From NCBI GenBank assembly GCA_964493095.1, contig CAZBNG010000003.1, positions 8,647-72,646 of the forward strand: DNA of 64,000 nt, in the 5' to 3' direction. Below, piece by piece: positions 15,338 through 24,197 of the stretch. This stretch comes from CAYXSX01 sp964493095. GTDB taxonomy: Bacteria > Pseudomonadota > Alphaproteobacteria > Micavibrionales > Micavibrionaceae. The notes under the pieces are model-generated. The model searched no databases, had not been told where the DNA came from, and saw nothing but the letters and a program-made list of their open reading frames with translations. Both the position numbers and the translations under genes were made by a program. Numbering within the stretch: position 1 is the stretch's first letter; each line of letters opens with the position of its first letter.

Positions 15338-16084
15338 TCATTTTTTACCCTTAAAAAATTTAGCTATCTGGTCGCGCATAACCTGCGGCTTAACTTCCTC
15401 GATTCCGCCCTTTTCAAGCTTACCCAGCTGAAAAGGCCCGTAAGAAACGCGGATCAACCGATTAACCTTCAGGCCCAACGCTTCCATCACGCGGCGGATT
15501 TCACGGTTTTTACCCTCCCGAAGCACAACCGTAAGCCAAGAATTAGCACCCTGTGTTTTATCTAAAGTTGCCTCAATGGATTTATAATAAACACCTTCAA
15601 CTTTAATACCGTCCTTGAGTTGCGCGAGCCGTGCTTCATTTACCTTACCATTCACCCGCACGCGGTATTTGCGGCTCCACCCGGTGGCGGGCAATTCTAA
15701 AAACCGCGACAGCTCGCCATCATTGGTCAATAGCAAAAGCCCCTCTGTATTCATATCAAGCCGCCCGACGGAAATTAAACGCGGCAAATCCGGCGGCAAA
15801 GCGCTAAACACCGTCGCGCGCCCTTGTTCATCACGGGCGCTGGTCACCAATCCTTCCGGTTTGTGATATAAAAACAGACGGGTTTCCTCTTTGACCGCCA
15901 GCGCTTTACCATCCACCAGTATTTTATCGCCGACGGAAACATTCAGAGCGGCGGAATCTATAACCTTGCCGTTCACACTGACACGTCCCGCTTCGATCCA
16001 GCGCTCCGCATCGCGCCGGGAACAAAGCCCCGCACGTGCCATACGTTTTGCTATTCGTTCTGTTTTGTGATTATCTTCGCTCAT
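15338..16084 (-). CDS. rluB: 23S rRNA pseudouridine synthase, RluB/RsuA family
   Basis: 248 residues from ATG 16082-16084 (MSEDNHKTERIAKRMARAGL); a longer in-frame version would run antisense through tadA and is rejected. N-terminal S4 RNA-binding domain (about 8-65, CSRRDAERWIEAGRVSVNG), then the RsuA/RluB catalytic domain with the active-site Asp in SVGRLDMNTEGLLLLTNDG and the REGKNREIRRVMEALG motif. Family members isomerise U2605 of 23S rRNA (RluB) or related sites; the exact target is inferred. Basic C-terminal tail KFFKGKK. Confidence 0.93.
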   Translation of the reverse strand: MSEDNHKTERIAKRMARAGLCSRRDAERWIEAGRVSVNGKVIDSAALNVSVGDKILVDGKALAVKEETRLFLYHKPEGLVTSARDEQGRATVFSALPPDLPRLISVGRLDMNTEGLLLLTNDGELSRFLELPATGWSRKYRVRVNGKVNEARLAQLKDGIKVEGVYYKSIEATLDKTQGANSWLTVVLREGKNREIRRVMEALGLKVNRLIRVSYGPFQLGKLEKGGIEEVKPQVMRDQIAKFFKGKK

Positions 16085-16538
16085 GCAGGATGACACTATA
16101 TACATGAAAGCCGCTTTGGAAGAAGCAAAACAAGCTGCCGCCCGTGACGAGGTACCCATTGGTGCCGTGCTGGTCGATCCGGAAACAGGCGATATCATCG
16201 CCAGCGCCGGAAACCGCACGCGGGAAATGAATGACCCTTCCGCCCACGCCGAAATGCTGATCATCCGCGCCGCCTGTAAAATGATGGGAGCCCAGCGCAT
16301 TCCCGGCTACGACCTGTATGTAACGCTGGAGCCCTGCACCATGTGCGCAGGCGCGATTTCCTTCGCCCGCATCAGACGGCTTGTGATTGGCGCACCAGAT
16401 CCCAAAGGGGGCGGAATCCTGCATGGTGCAAAGTTTTTTGATCAACCCACATGCCACCACCGGCCCGAAGTGATCAGCCCTGTCCTTGAACAGGAATGCG
16501 GCGAAATCCTGCGGGAATTTTTCAAAGGTAAACGCTGA
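16083..16538 (+). CDS. tadA: tRNA-specific adenosine deaminase
   Basis: Converts A34 to inosine in the anticodon of tRNA-Arg(ACG). The protein (151 aa) has the cytidine-deaminase fold with zinc ligands His55, Cys85 and Cys88 (HAE and PCTMC) and the proton shuttle Glu57. DEVPIGAVLVDPETG and the basic C-terminus EFFKGKR fit TadA. Its ATG (16083-16085) overlaps the rluB ATG on the other strand by two bases (CATG). An ATG at 16104 is an alternative that would remove the overlap. No ribosome binding site is obvious for either start. Confidence 0.95.
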   Translation: MQDDTIYMKAALEEAKQAAARDEVPIGAVLVDPETGDIIASAGNRTREMNDPSAHAEMLIIRAACKMMGAQRIPGYDLYVTLEPCTMCAGAISFARIRRLVIGAPDPKGGGILHGAKFFDQPTCHHRPEVISPVLEQECGEILREFFKGKR

Positions 16539-16546
16539 CGGGCGTA

Positions 16547-17125
16547 TCAGGCCTTCATCTTGGTGGCCGTATCGATCAACTGATCAACTACCCCATGAAG
16601 CATGCTGCGTTTTTTCTCATCAGAGATATCGCCTTCTTCATCAAACGCTTTGTCCGCGGCCGAAAGCGCCAATTGCCTGGGCACCACCATCACGCCGATA
16701 TTTTGCAAAAGCTGACGGAATACAGGAAGCACGCGAATACCGCCGAGTGCGCCTTCCGAAGCAGCGCTAATGGCCGCCACCTTGCCACTATAGGCAATCA
16801 TGGGCTTTTCGCCCTCTTCATGTTTGCGGGAACACCAGTCGACAACGTTTTTCAGCAGCGGCGGGAACATGGAATTGTATTCCGGTGTGGCGATGAAATA
16901 TCCATCCTGCTGCGCCATCAAAAGTTTCAGGCGTCTTGCATGTTCGGGCATACCTTCCGCCGCCTCCAGGTCTTCATCCATGATGGGCATCGGGTAATCG
17001 ATAAGATCAATAAATGTCGCGTCCGCACCCTTGGAAAGCGCATAATTATACGCAGATTTCGCAAGGCTCATATTATACGAACCCCGACGCTTGCTTCCGG
17101 CAAAAAATAAAAGTTTAACGCCCAT
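16547..17125 (-). CDS. NADPH-dependent FMN reductase family protein
   Basis: 192-residue flavodoxin-like protein. The FMN phosphate loop GSKRRGSYN is at 11-19, and TPEYNSMFPPLLKNVVDW is the typical second flavin-binding segment of this family, which includes chromate/azo/quinone reductases. SAASEGALGG is the third conserved loop. Cytoplasmic; the physiological electron acceptor cannot be told from the sequence. Convergent with tadA (8-base gap) and 25 bases downstream of purD's end region on the same strand, so it may be read from the purD transcript only if that is in the opposite order; more likely independent. Confidence 0.88.
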   Translation of the reverse strand: MGVKLLFFAGSKRRGSYNMSLAKSAYNYALSKGADATFIDLIDYPMPIMDEDLEAAEGMPEHARRLKLLMAQQDGYFIATPEYNSMFPPLLKNVVDWCSRKHEEGEKPMIAYSGKVAAISAASEGALGGIRVLPVFRQLLQNIGVMVVPRQLALSAADKAFDEEGDISDEKKRSMLHGVVDQLIDTATKMKA

Positions 17126-17150
17126 AACCGTCTCCTTGTGCAGACTTAAA

Positions 17151-18449
17151 TCAGGCCGCTTCCTCTTCCGACTTTAGCGCGCGCCAAGCAATATCGCGGC
17201 GGCAAAAGCCATCGGGCCAGTCAATTTTATCAACCGCTTCATACGCTTTTGCGCGGGCATCAGCGACCGTTCTTCCCACTGCGCTAACGCCTAAAACGCG
17301 CCCGCCGATACTCAAGAGATCGCCGTTTTCACCGCGTTTCGTGCCTGCATGAAACACCACAGCATCCTTCACTTTTCCGGCTTCTTCCGTCCCTTTGATC
17401 ACCGTATTTTTCTTATAGGAACCGGGGTAACCGTTTGCGGCCATCACAACACACAGCGCCGTTTCATCACTCCATGTCACCTTACCCATGATATCGGCAA
17501 GACGGCCATGCGCGCCCGCATTAAGAATTTCCAGCAGATCGGCTTTCAGGCGAAGCATCATCGGCTGGCACTCCGGGTCGCCGAAACGCACGTTATATTC
17601 AATCAGGAACGGCTCTCCGCGTACGATCATCAGCCCCGCATACAAAACCCCGGTAAAGGGTGCCCCTTCCGCCGCCATGGCATCAATGGTCGGCTTGATA
17701 ATCCGGTGCAGGATTTTTTCCTCCAATTCGGCATCAATCAGGTGCGCGGGCGAATACGCGCCCATACCCCCGGTATTTGGTCCTTCATCACCATCAAAGG
17801 CGCGTTTGTGATCCTGCGCGGAAGTCAGCGGCAACATGGTCTTGCCATCCGCCAGCGCAAAATAGCTCAGCTCTTCGCCATCCATAAATTCCTCAATCAC
17901 AACCTGCGCACCCGCCGTACCAAATGCTTCACCGGAGAGCATATCGCGCACTGCCTCTATCGCTTCCTGCACCGTCTGCGCAATAATCACGCCCTTACCC
18001 GCGGCAAGGCCGTCCGCTTTCACAACGATGGGCGCGCCCGTTTCCTCGATAAATTGCTTTGCTTTATCCAGATCGGAAAAGCGTCCGTAACGCGCGGTGG
18101 GAATATCGTATTTCGCGCACAAGTCTTTCATAAACCCCTTGGAGCCCTCAAGCTGCGCCGCCGCGGCGCTTGGTCCGAACACGGCGATACCCGCCTCGTG
18201 CAAACGATCGGCCAGCCCCGCAACCAGCGGCCCCTCCGGCCCTACAACAACCAGATCGACTTTTTTATCTTTAGCGAGTTTTACCAGCCCGTCTATGTCA
18301 TCAACGCTTACATCGATACAGGCAGTGCAGTTTTCCGTGATCCCGGCATTGCCCGGTGCAACGTACAACTCTTCGCAGTCTTTCGAACGCGACAACGCCC
18401 AGGCCAGCGCATGTTCACGGCCGCCGGAACCAACCAGTAATACTTTCAT
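17151..18449 (-). CDS. purD: phosphoribosylamine-glycine ligase (GAR synthetase)
   Basis: Second enzyme of purine biosynthesis: joins glycine to 5-phosphoribosylamine with ATP. 432 residues, the usual length. N-terminal MKVLLVGSGGREHALAWAL, ATP-grasp core with VVKADGLAAGKGV, the GARS signature FGDPECQPMM, and a C-terminal domain ending near WRALKSEE. The AT-rich methyltransferase gene ends 3 bases before purD's start on the same strand, so the two may be cotranscribed. Confidence 0.97.
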   Translation of the reverse strand: MKVLLVGSGGREHALAWALSRSKDCEELYVAPGNAGITENCTACIDVSVDDIDGLVKLAKDKKVDLVVVGPEGPLVAGLADRLHEAGIAVFGPSAAAAQLEGSKGFMKDLCAKYDIPTARYGRFSDLDKAKQFIEETGAPIVVKADGLAAGKGVIIAQTVQEAIEAVRDMLSGEAFGTAGAQVVIEEFMDGEELSYFALADGKTMLPLTSAQDHKRAFDGDEGPNTGGMGAYSPAHLIDAELEEKILHRIIKPTIDAMAAEGAPFTGVLYAGLMIVRGEPFLIEYNVRFGDPECQPMMLRLKADLLEILNAGAHGRLADIMGKVTWSDETALCVVMAANGYPGSYKKNTVIKGTEEAGKVKDAVVFHAGTKRGENGDLLSIGGRVLGVSAVGRTVADARAKAYEAVDKIDWPDGFCRRDIAWRALKSEEEAA

Positions 18450-18452
18450 ATT

Positions 18453-19211
18453 CTACCTTTCCAATATCAAAATTTCCAAATCGACCAGTTCTTTGAACAT
18501 GCCCTCGGGATTAGTATTTTCCAAGGCCACTCTGATTTCATTTTCAAAATCATTCCATAATTTTCCAAGAACCTTCTTATTGCACCATGACAAAGACATG
18601 TGCAAGCCAATGATCTGATCAACTGACCACGATCTTGTTAACGGAATACAGTGACGTTCGTATGTTTGAAATGAAGATTGGATTATATCATTTTCAAACC
18701 CATCGTTGCTATATTCTACTTCCGAAAGCTCCAATCCTGCCCGTTTCACAGCAATCCGATAAACAATATTAAGCCATTCATTTTCTTTGCACCCTTCGCG
18801 AATTGGATCACTAATAATTGCCACAATCGAACCTTTGAGTAATGCTGCATATAACTTTTCCAAAATCAGCTTTTTGTCTGTCCAATGAAAACTTCGGCCC
18901 ATAGTAACAAGCTTGTATTCTGCGGATGTAAAGTCAAAATCTTCGGCCCTACTGATCAATGTGCTTACTTTATACTCAGAACACTTAGAATTTAGCAGCG
19001 CAATCATGGCAGAATCATTATCAACCCCCATTACAGAAAAACCGCGTTGGGCCAGCGGTAAAGCAAGCTGACCGGTGCCGCAGCCCAGATCAAGAACATG
19101 ATCATTTTCCAGCAAAGAAGTTCGTAAAATTAGAAAATCAAACAGAGATTCAGGATAACCGGGACGGTACTGATCATAAAAGATGGCAAGACCTTCAAAA
19201 TCCGTGCCCAT
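18453..19211 (-). CDS. class I SAM-dependent methyltransferase
   Basis: 252-residue methyltransferase of the Methyltransf_11/25 type. Motif I is VLDLGCGTGQLALPLA (about 39-54), followed by VMGVDNDSAMIALL (motif II region) and the FHWTD motif seen in small-molecule methyltransferases related to trans-aconitate or biotin-pathway enzymes. The C-terminal half is divergent, so no substrate can be named. The gene is clearly richer in A and T than purD and putA on either side, which together with tight packing (3 and 6 bases) suggests a recent acquisition inserted between them. Confidence 0.85.
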   Translation of the reverse strand: MGTDFEGLAIFYDQYRPGYPESLFDFLILRTSLLENDHVLDLGCGTGQLALPLAQRGFSVMGVDNDSAMIALLNSKCSEYKVSTLISRAEDFDFTSAEYKLVTMGRSFHWTDKKLILEKLYAALLKGSIVAIISDPIREGCKENEWLNIVYRIAVKRAGLELSEVEYSNDGFENDIIQSSFQTYERHCIPLTRSWSVDQIIGLHMSLSWCNKKVLGKLWNDFENEIRVALENTNPEGMFKELVDLEILILER

Positions 19212-19217
19212 TATCTC

Positions 19218-22214
19218 TCACTCTCCAAGAGAAACAAGCGTAGCATTCCCGCCCGCCGCCGTTGTGTCAATACTTACGACCTTTTCGGTGGCAAAAGCAT
19301 ACAGGTAATGCGGCCCGCCCGCCTTAGGCCCGGTGCCGGAAAGCCCGCGCCCGCCAAAGGGCTGCACCCCGACAACCGCGCCGATCGTGGAGCGGTTCAC
19401 ATAGGCGTTGCCCACCTTGATGCGCTCCAGCACATAATTAATAAAATCGTCAATCCGGCTGTGAATGCCAAAGGTCAGGCCGTAACCGCTGGCATTGATT
19501 TCGTCCAGAACGCGGTCGATATTTTTTGCCTTGTACCGCACCACGTGCAGGACAGGGCCAAAATGCTCCTGCGTAAGCTTTTTCATCGATGAAATTTCAA
19601 ACACGCAAGGCGCGATATAATGCCCCTGCTTTTTTAAACCAGCAGGAATTTCAACCTCGGCTATAAACTTCCCAATCCTGCTTAGCTCCTTGCGATGTTT
19701 CTGCAAGGCGCTCAAAGCCGCCTTATCAATCACCGGACCTACATCCGTGGAGAGCAGTGCAGGATCGCCGATGCGCAGCTCCGCCATCGCCCCTTTAAGC
19801 ATCTCTAGAATTTTATCCGCCGTGTCATCTTGAAGGTATAAAACACGCAGCGCGGAACAGCGCTGGCCCGCGGAGCCGAAAGCGGAAGCAATCACATCAT
19901 CCACCACCTGTTCAGGCAAGGAGGAGGAATCAACGATCATCGCGTTTTGCCCGCCCGTCTCGGCAATCAAAGGCACAATGGGACCATCCTTTTTCGCCAG
20001 CGCCCGGTGAATGTGTTGTGCCGCCATGGTGGAGCCGGTAAAGGCCACGCCCGCCACCTTCGAATGCGCGACTATTCTCGCGCCGACTTTTCCATCCCCC
20101 ACAAGCACCTGCACCGCACCTTTGGGAATCCCGGCTTTGTGCATAAGCTCTAAGGCCTTCAGGGCAATGCGCGGGGTTTGTTCCGCCGGTTTAGCAATCA
20201 CGCAATTACCCGCCATTAGGGCGGCGGTAACCTGCCCGGTAAAAATCGCCAGCGGGAAATTCCACGGGCTAATGCATACAAATATGCCGCGCGGCTCAAG
20301 ATACAGGCGGTTGCTTTCCCCCGTTGCGCCCTGCATGAAAACACCTTCGGACACAAAATTGCTGCGCCCGCGCGCAGCATAATAACGGCAAAAATCCACT
20401 GCCTCACGTACCTCGGCCAAAGCGTCCGGAATGGTCTTGCCCGCTTCCTGCACGCACAGCGCCATAAGCTGAGGTGTATTATCCTCAAGCAAATCGGCAA
20501 ACTTCTCCAGCGCAGCAGCCCGGTATTCTGCTGGCGCAGCGCTCCATTCTTCAAACGCATTATCCGCCGTGCTAAATGCTGTCTCTATATCGCGTACTGT
20601 AGCCACCGCCGGAGCATCAGGCATTTTAAACCTGTCCATTTCCTGCAGCAAACGCTCCACCGCCGGGGCATCGTTCAGGTCAATACCTTTCGAGTTGAGG
20701 CGATCCGGCCTGTAGATATCGCGCGGCAGGGGAATTTTCGGATGGCGTTTTGACCCTGCTACCCGTACGGTAGCCACAGGATCGCGCGCCAGTTTCTCTA
20801 CCGGAACGCATTCATCGAGCAGTTGATTCACGAACGAACTGTTCGCACCGTTTTCGAGCAAGCGGCGCACAAGATACGCCAGCAAATCCTTATGCGGCCC
20901 GACGGGAGCATAGATACTCACCCGCGCCCTGCTTTCCGTTAAAATATAATCGTAAAGCGTTTCACCCATGCCGTGCAGGCGCTGAAACTCAAAATCCGCC
21001 GCCGCTTCCTTCGCCATCGCCAGAATGGCCGATACAGTGTAGGCGTTATGCGTGGCAAGCATCGGGTAAATATAATCCCTGCTTTCAAACATCGCGTGCG
21101 CACAGGCAAGATAAGAAAGATCGGTATTTACCTTGCGGGTAAAAACCGGGTAGTCAGAAAACCCGGAAAGCTGGGCGTATTTGATTTCTCTGTCCCAGTA
21201 AGCGCCCTTCACAAGACGCATCTGCATCCGGCGGCGCGAAGATTTGCAACGCGCCTGCATATGCCGGATCAACGGGTGACAACGCTTCTGGTAAGCCTGC
21301 ACCGCCATGCCGAAGCCTTCCCAGTCTTTAAATGCGCTATCCGTCAGCACGGATTCAATGATCTTCAGGGATATCTCAAGGCGTTCGGATTCCTCCGCAT
21401 CCACCGTCATGGCAACATCCTGGTCCCGCGCATGCGCAGCCAGCTCTTTAATACGCCCGATCATTTCCGGCAGCATGGTATCGCTTTGCGCAAATTCATA
21501 ACGTGGGTGCAACGCCGATAATTTCACCGAAATCCCGGCCCGCATCTCCGGCGTTCTATGCGCGTTTTTGCCGATATAGCTGATCGCATGGTAATAAGAA
21601 TTAAAATAGGCCTGCGCATCAGCGGCGGTACGCGCGCCCTCACCCAGCATATCGTACGACAGGCGATAGCCCTTATCTTCAAAAGCAGCCGCGTTTGCAA
21701 AAGCCTCATCTATGTCCCGGCCCAGCACGAAATTCTGGCCCAGTATGCGCATCGCGGCAACCATCGCCTCGCGGATAACAGGCTCACCCAGCCTTGCCGC
21801 CACGCTTTCCAGCGTTTTGCGGGTAAGCAGAAGCCCTATGCCCGAAGCCTTGACCAGCCAGTCTTTGGAACCGCCCGCCGCTTTCAGCCAGTTAGCCGCT
21901 TCCACCTTGTCGCGGATCAGCGCGTCGCGCGTCGCACTATCGGGAATGCGCAATAGCGCCTCGGCAAGGCACATCAGGGCAATTCCCTCATCGGTGTTCA
22001 GCGCATACTGCTGCAGGAAGGATTCAAGTTCGCCGAGCTTACGCTTGGCGCTCCTGATTTTTTTGACCAGCGCCGCAGCATCGCTCCCCACCCTCCGTGA
22101 AAAAGACGAACTCCACGGCAGACTTTCCAAAAGCGCGTTCACACATGCGGTTTCGTCCCTGTATAAATAGGAGGAGAGGATATTGGCGGTTGTCTTTTTC
22201 ATGCCCGCCATCAT
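19218..22214 (-). CDS. putA: bifunctional proline dehydrogenase / pyrroline-5-carboxylate dehydrogenase
   Basis: Oxidises proline to glutamate in two steps, FAD-dependent proline dehydrogenase then NAD-dependent aldehyde dehydrogenase, feeding electrons to quinone at the membrane. 998 residues: a helical arm, PRODH barrel (about 150-440; YDMLGEGARTAADAQAY, RLVKGAYWDREI, THNAYT) and P5CDH domain (about 540-970) with Glu in LIAETGGQN and catalytic Cys in GQRCSALRVL (about 785). There is no N-terminal ribbon-helix-helix, so this is the minimal, non-DNA-binding PutA type. Start could be any of ATG 22214, 22211 or 22202. Confidence 0.97.
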   Translation of the reverse strand: MMAGMKKTTANILSSYLYRDETACVNALLESLPWSSSFSRRVGSDAAALVKKIRSAKRKLGELESFLQQYALNTDEGIALMCLAEALLRIPDSATRDALIRDKVEAANWLKAAGGSKDWLVKASGIGLLLTRKTLESVAARLGEPVIREAMVAAMRILGQNFVLGRDIDEAFANAAAFEDKGYRLSYDMLGEGARTAADAQAYFNSYYHAISYIGKNAHRTPEMRAGISVKLSALHPRYEFAQSDTMLPEMIGRIKELAAHARDQDVAMTVDAEESERLEISLKIIESVLTDSAFKDWEGFGMAVQAYQKRCHPLIRHMQARCKSSRRRMQMRLVKGAYWDREIKYAQLSGFSDYPVFTRKVNTDLSYLACAHAMFESRDYIYPMLATHNAYTVSAILAMAKEAAADFEFQRLHGMGETLYDYILTESRARVSIYAPVGPHKDLLAYLVRRLLENGANSSFVNQLLDECVPVEKLARDPVATVRVAGSKRHPKIPLPRDIYRPDRLNSKGIDLNDAPAVERLLQEMDRFKMPDAPAVATVRDIETAFSTADNAFEEWSAAPAEYRAAALEKFADLLEDNTPQLMALCVQEAGKTIPDALAEVREAVDFCRYYAARGRSNFVSEGVFMQGATGESNRLYLEPRGIFVCISPWNFPLAIFTGQVTAALMAGNCVIAKPAEQTPRIALKALELMHKAGIPKGAVQVLVGDGKVGARIVAHSKVAGVAFTGSTMAAQHIHRALAKKDGPIVPLIAETGGQNAMIVDSSSLPEQVVDDVIASAFGSAGQRCSALRVLYLQDDTADKILEMLKGAMAELRIGDPALLSTDVGPVIDKAALSALQKHRKELSRIGKFIAEVEIPAGLKKQGHYIAPCVFEISSMKKLTQEHFGPVLHVVRYKAKNIDRVLDEINASGYGLTFGIHSRIDDFINYVLERIKVGNAYVNRSTIGAVVGVQPFGGRGLSGTGPKAGGPHYLYAFATEKVVSIDTTAAGGNATLVSLGE

Positions 22215-22225
22215 ATCATGAATTC

Positions 22226-23611
22226 ATGCTGGAAACAGATGCAATCAAAAGCAATGTCCCCGAATTTAGCGTATCGGACCTCGCCTTTTCCCTGAAAAGA
22301 ACGCTGGAGGAAAATTACGGCCATGTCCGCGTGCGCGGCGAGCTTTCCCGCGTCTCCATCGCCGCCTCGGGACATATGTACTCCTCGCTGAAGGATGATC
22401 AGGCGGTTATTGATGCGGTGTGCTGGAAAGGCACGATGAGCCGCCTTTCCATCAGGCCGGAAGAAGGACTGGAGGTTGTGTGCACGGGAAAAATCTCCTC
22501 CTACCCGGCCCGCTCGAACTACCAGTTGATCATTGAATCAATGGAACTGGCCGGTGAGGGCGCTCTTTTAAAAATGCTGGAAGAGCGCCGGAAAAAACTT
22601 GCCTCGGAAGGACTGTTCGCGCCCGAGAGAAAGCGCAAACTTCCGTTCCTGCCCCAAACCATCGGCGTTGTGACCTCTCCGACCGGCGCGGTGATCCGTG
22701 ACATCCTGCACCGCCTTGCCGATCGTTTTCCGCGCGATGTGATACTCTGGCCCGTGCTTGTACAGGGTGAAGGGGCCGCCGCGCAGGTAACAAAAGCCAT
22801 CGAAGGGTTTCAAACTATCCACGAGCACGGCCTGCCGCGCCCCGATGTGCTGATTATCGCACGCGGGGGCGGTTCGCTCGAAGACCTGATGCCGTTTAAC
22901 GAGGAAAGCGTAGTGCGCGCCGTCGCGGCCAGCACAATCCCGACAATCTCCGCCGTGGGGCATGAAACGGATACCACGTTGTGCGATTACGCGGCGGATT
23001 TGCGTGCCCCCACACCAACCGGGGCAGCGGAAATGGCCGTTCCCATCCGCAGCCAGCTTCGCGCGCAAGTTCTGGATAATGAAGGACGGCTGGTTGGCGC
23101 CATGAGCCGCATGCTGGGTGATTCCCGCCATAAGCTGGAATCCCTCGCCGCGCGTCTGGGAGACCCCTCCCGTCTTCTGGATATCAAAGCACAGCAGATC
23201 GATTATGCCGGACATAAACTAACCTCGGCATATTCAAACTATCTTACAGCGCGCCATACCCGTGCCCTGCAGCTCGGCGCGCGTCTACGTCATCCCTCCG
23301 CAATCCTAGAGCGGGCCGACACCCTGCTGAGACGCTGGGGCGAACAACTCATGGCTGCCGCACCCAAAATTACAAAAGACCCAGCCCAGAAAATCGAATA
23401 TTACGGGCGCATGCTGGAGGCTTATTCCTTTAAAAACATCCTTGATCGCGGCTATGTCGTGGTACGGGATGAACACGGCACCCCGCTTACCAACGCCGGA
23501 GAAACGAAAGACGGCCAGAACGTGCAGTTGCAGTTCAAAGACGATCGGCGCGTGGAAGCCGTCATCGGCAAAACCCAAAAACGTACCGGAACACAGGAAA
23601 GCCTGTTTTAA
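22226..23611 (+). CDS. xseA: exodeoxyribonuclease VII large subunit
   Basis: Catalytic subunit of the single-strand DNA exonuclease ExoVII. 461 residues from ATG 22226 (MLETDAIKSNVPEFSVSDLA); an upstream in-frame start would overlap putA. N-terminal OB fold (FSVSDLAFSLKRTLEENYG, VRVRGELSR, YSSLKD), then the catalytic core with IGVVTSPTGAVIRDIL, IARGGGSLEDLMPFNEE and ISAVGHETDTTLCDYAADLRA. The helical C-terminal region and GYVVVRDEHGTPL end follow. The small subunit xseB is not next to it. Divergent from putA with only 11 bases between the outer start codons. Confidence 0.96.
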   Translation: MLETDAIKSNVPEFSVSDLAFSLKRTLEENYGHVRVRGELSRVSIAASGHMYSSLKDDQAVIDAVCWKGTMSRLSIRPEEGLEVVCTGKISSYPARSNYQLIIESMELAGEGALLKMLEERRKKLASEGLFAPERKRKLPFLPQTIGVVTSPTGAVIRDILHRLADRFPRDVILWPVLVQGEGAAAQVTKAIEGFQTIHEHGLPRPDVLIIARGGGSLEDLMPFNEESVVRAVAASTIPTISAVGHETDTTLCDYAADLRAPTPTGAAEMAVPIRSQLRAQVLDNEGRLVGAMSRMLGDSRHKLESLAARLGDPSRLLDIKAQQIDYAGHKLTSAYSNYLTARHTRALQLGARLRHPSAILERADTLLRRWGEQLMAAAPKITKDPAQKIEYYGRMLEAYSFKNILDRGYVVVRDEHGTPLTNAGETKDGQNVQLQFKDDRRVEAVIGKTQKRTGTQESLF

Positions 23612-23665
23612 ATACAGTACGAGAAGGCTATTCCCGCGCGCGGAAATTCTGCTAAAATAGCTTTT

Positions 23666-24184
23666 ATGCGCATTTCTTTAAAAGAATTGTCGGAAAAACT
23701 GGGGGTAGACCATGCTCTATCCCCATACGAAACTGCGCCCTGGTTTCATTACGACGAGGAAAAGAAAACCACCTGCAGCGCCGAGGTGCGTATGGGTCCG
23801 GGGGGCGATGATCTGGAAGCGGAAATCCAGTTTTTGAAAGACGACGAAGAGGAAGAGGGCGGCACAGGCGCAGGGGGACGTGAGCAAATCATGCTGATGC
23901 GCGCTCATCCCGTAATCGACAACCAGTGGACGCCCCATTACCTGACTGTTAAAGGACAAAGCTACGTGAATGAAATCCATGACTGGGAAGGCAAGGGATG
24001 CGAGTTCTTCACCGCCTGCATCGCCGCGCTTCAGGCAGGAGAGCTCCCCGATATAGACGCGCTGATCGAAAAACACCTGCAAGACGATGATTTCTGGGGC
24101 GGCGGTAAAAAAGGCAAGATCGGACGTAAATCTCCGAAAATCAGGCCGGAAAACCTGCTCGGAATGAATAAACGCGGCATGTAG
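23666..24184 (+). CDS. acidic hypothetical protein
   Basis: 172-residue protein I cannot assign. It begins MRISLKELSEKLGVDHALSP, contains a Trp/Tyr-rich core (ETAPWFHYDEEKKTTC, NQWTPHYLTVKG, IHDWEGKGCEFFTACIAALQ), an acidic stretch LKDDEEEEGGTGAGG, and a basic end GKKGKIGRKSPKIRPENLL. No signal peptide or helix. A -10-like TAAAAT lies only 7 bases before the ATG, hinting at a leaderless message. It is convergent with terD (13-base gap). Confidence 0.72.
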   Translation: MRISLKELSEKLGVDHALSPYETAPWFHYDEEKKTTCSAEVRMGPGGDDLEAEIQFLKDDEEEEGGTGAGGREQIMLMRAHPVIDNQWTPHYLTVKGQSYVNEIHDWEGKGCEFFTACIAALQAGELPDIDALIEKHLQDDDFWGGGKKGKIGRKSPKIRPENLLGMNKRGM

Positions 24185-24197
24185 CAAAATAAACGGG

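Noticed and set aside
16085..16300. N-terminal extension of rluB by 72 residues
   Set aside because: The extension is antisense to tadA and lacks family similarity; the S4 domain begins directly after the ATG at 16084.
17349..18440. Plus-strand frame of about 363 codons over purD
   Set aside because: purD on the minus strand has all GAR synthetase motifs; the mirror frame shows none.
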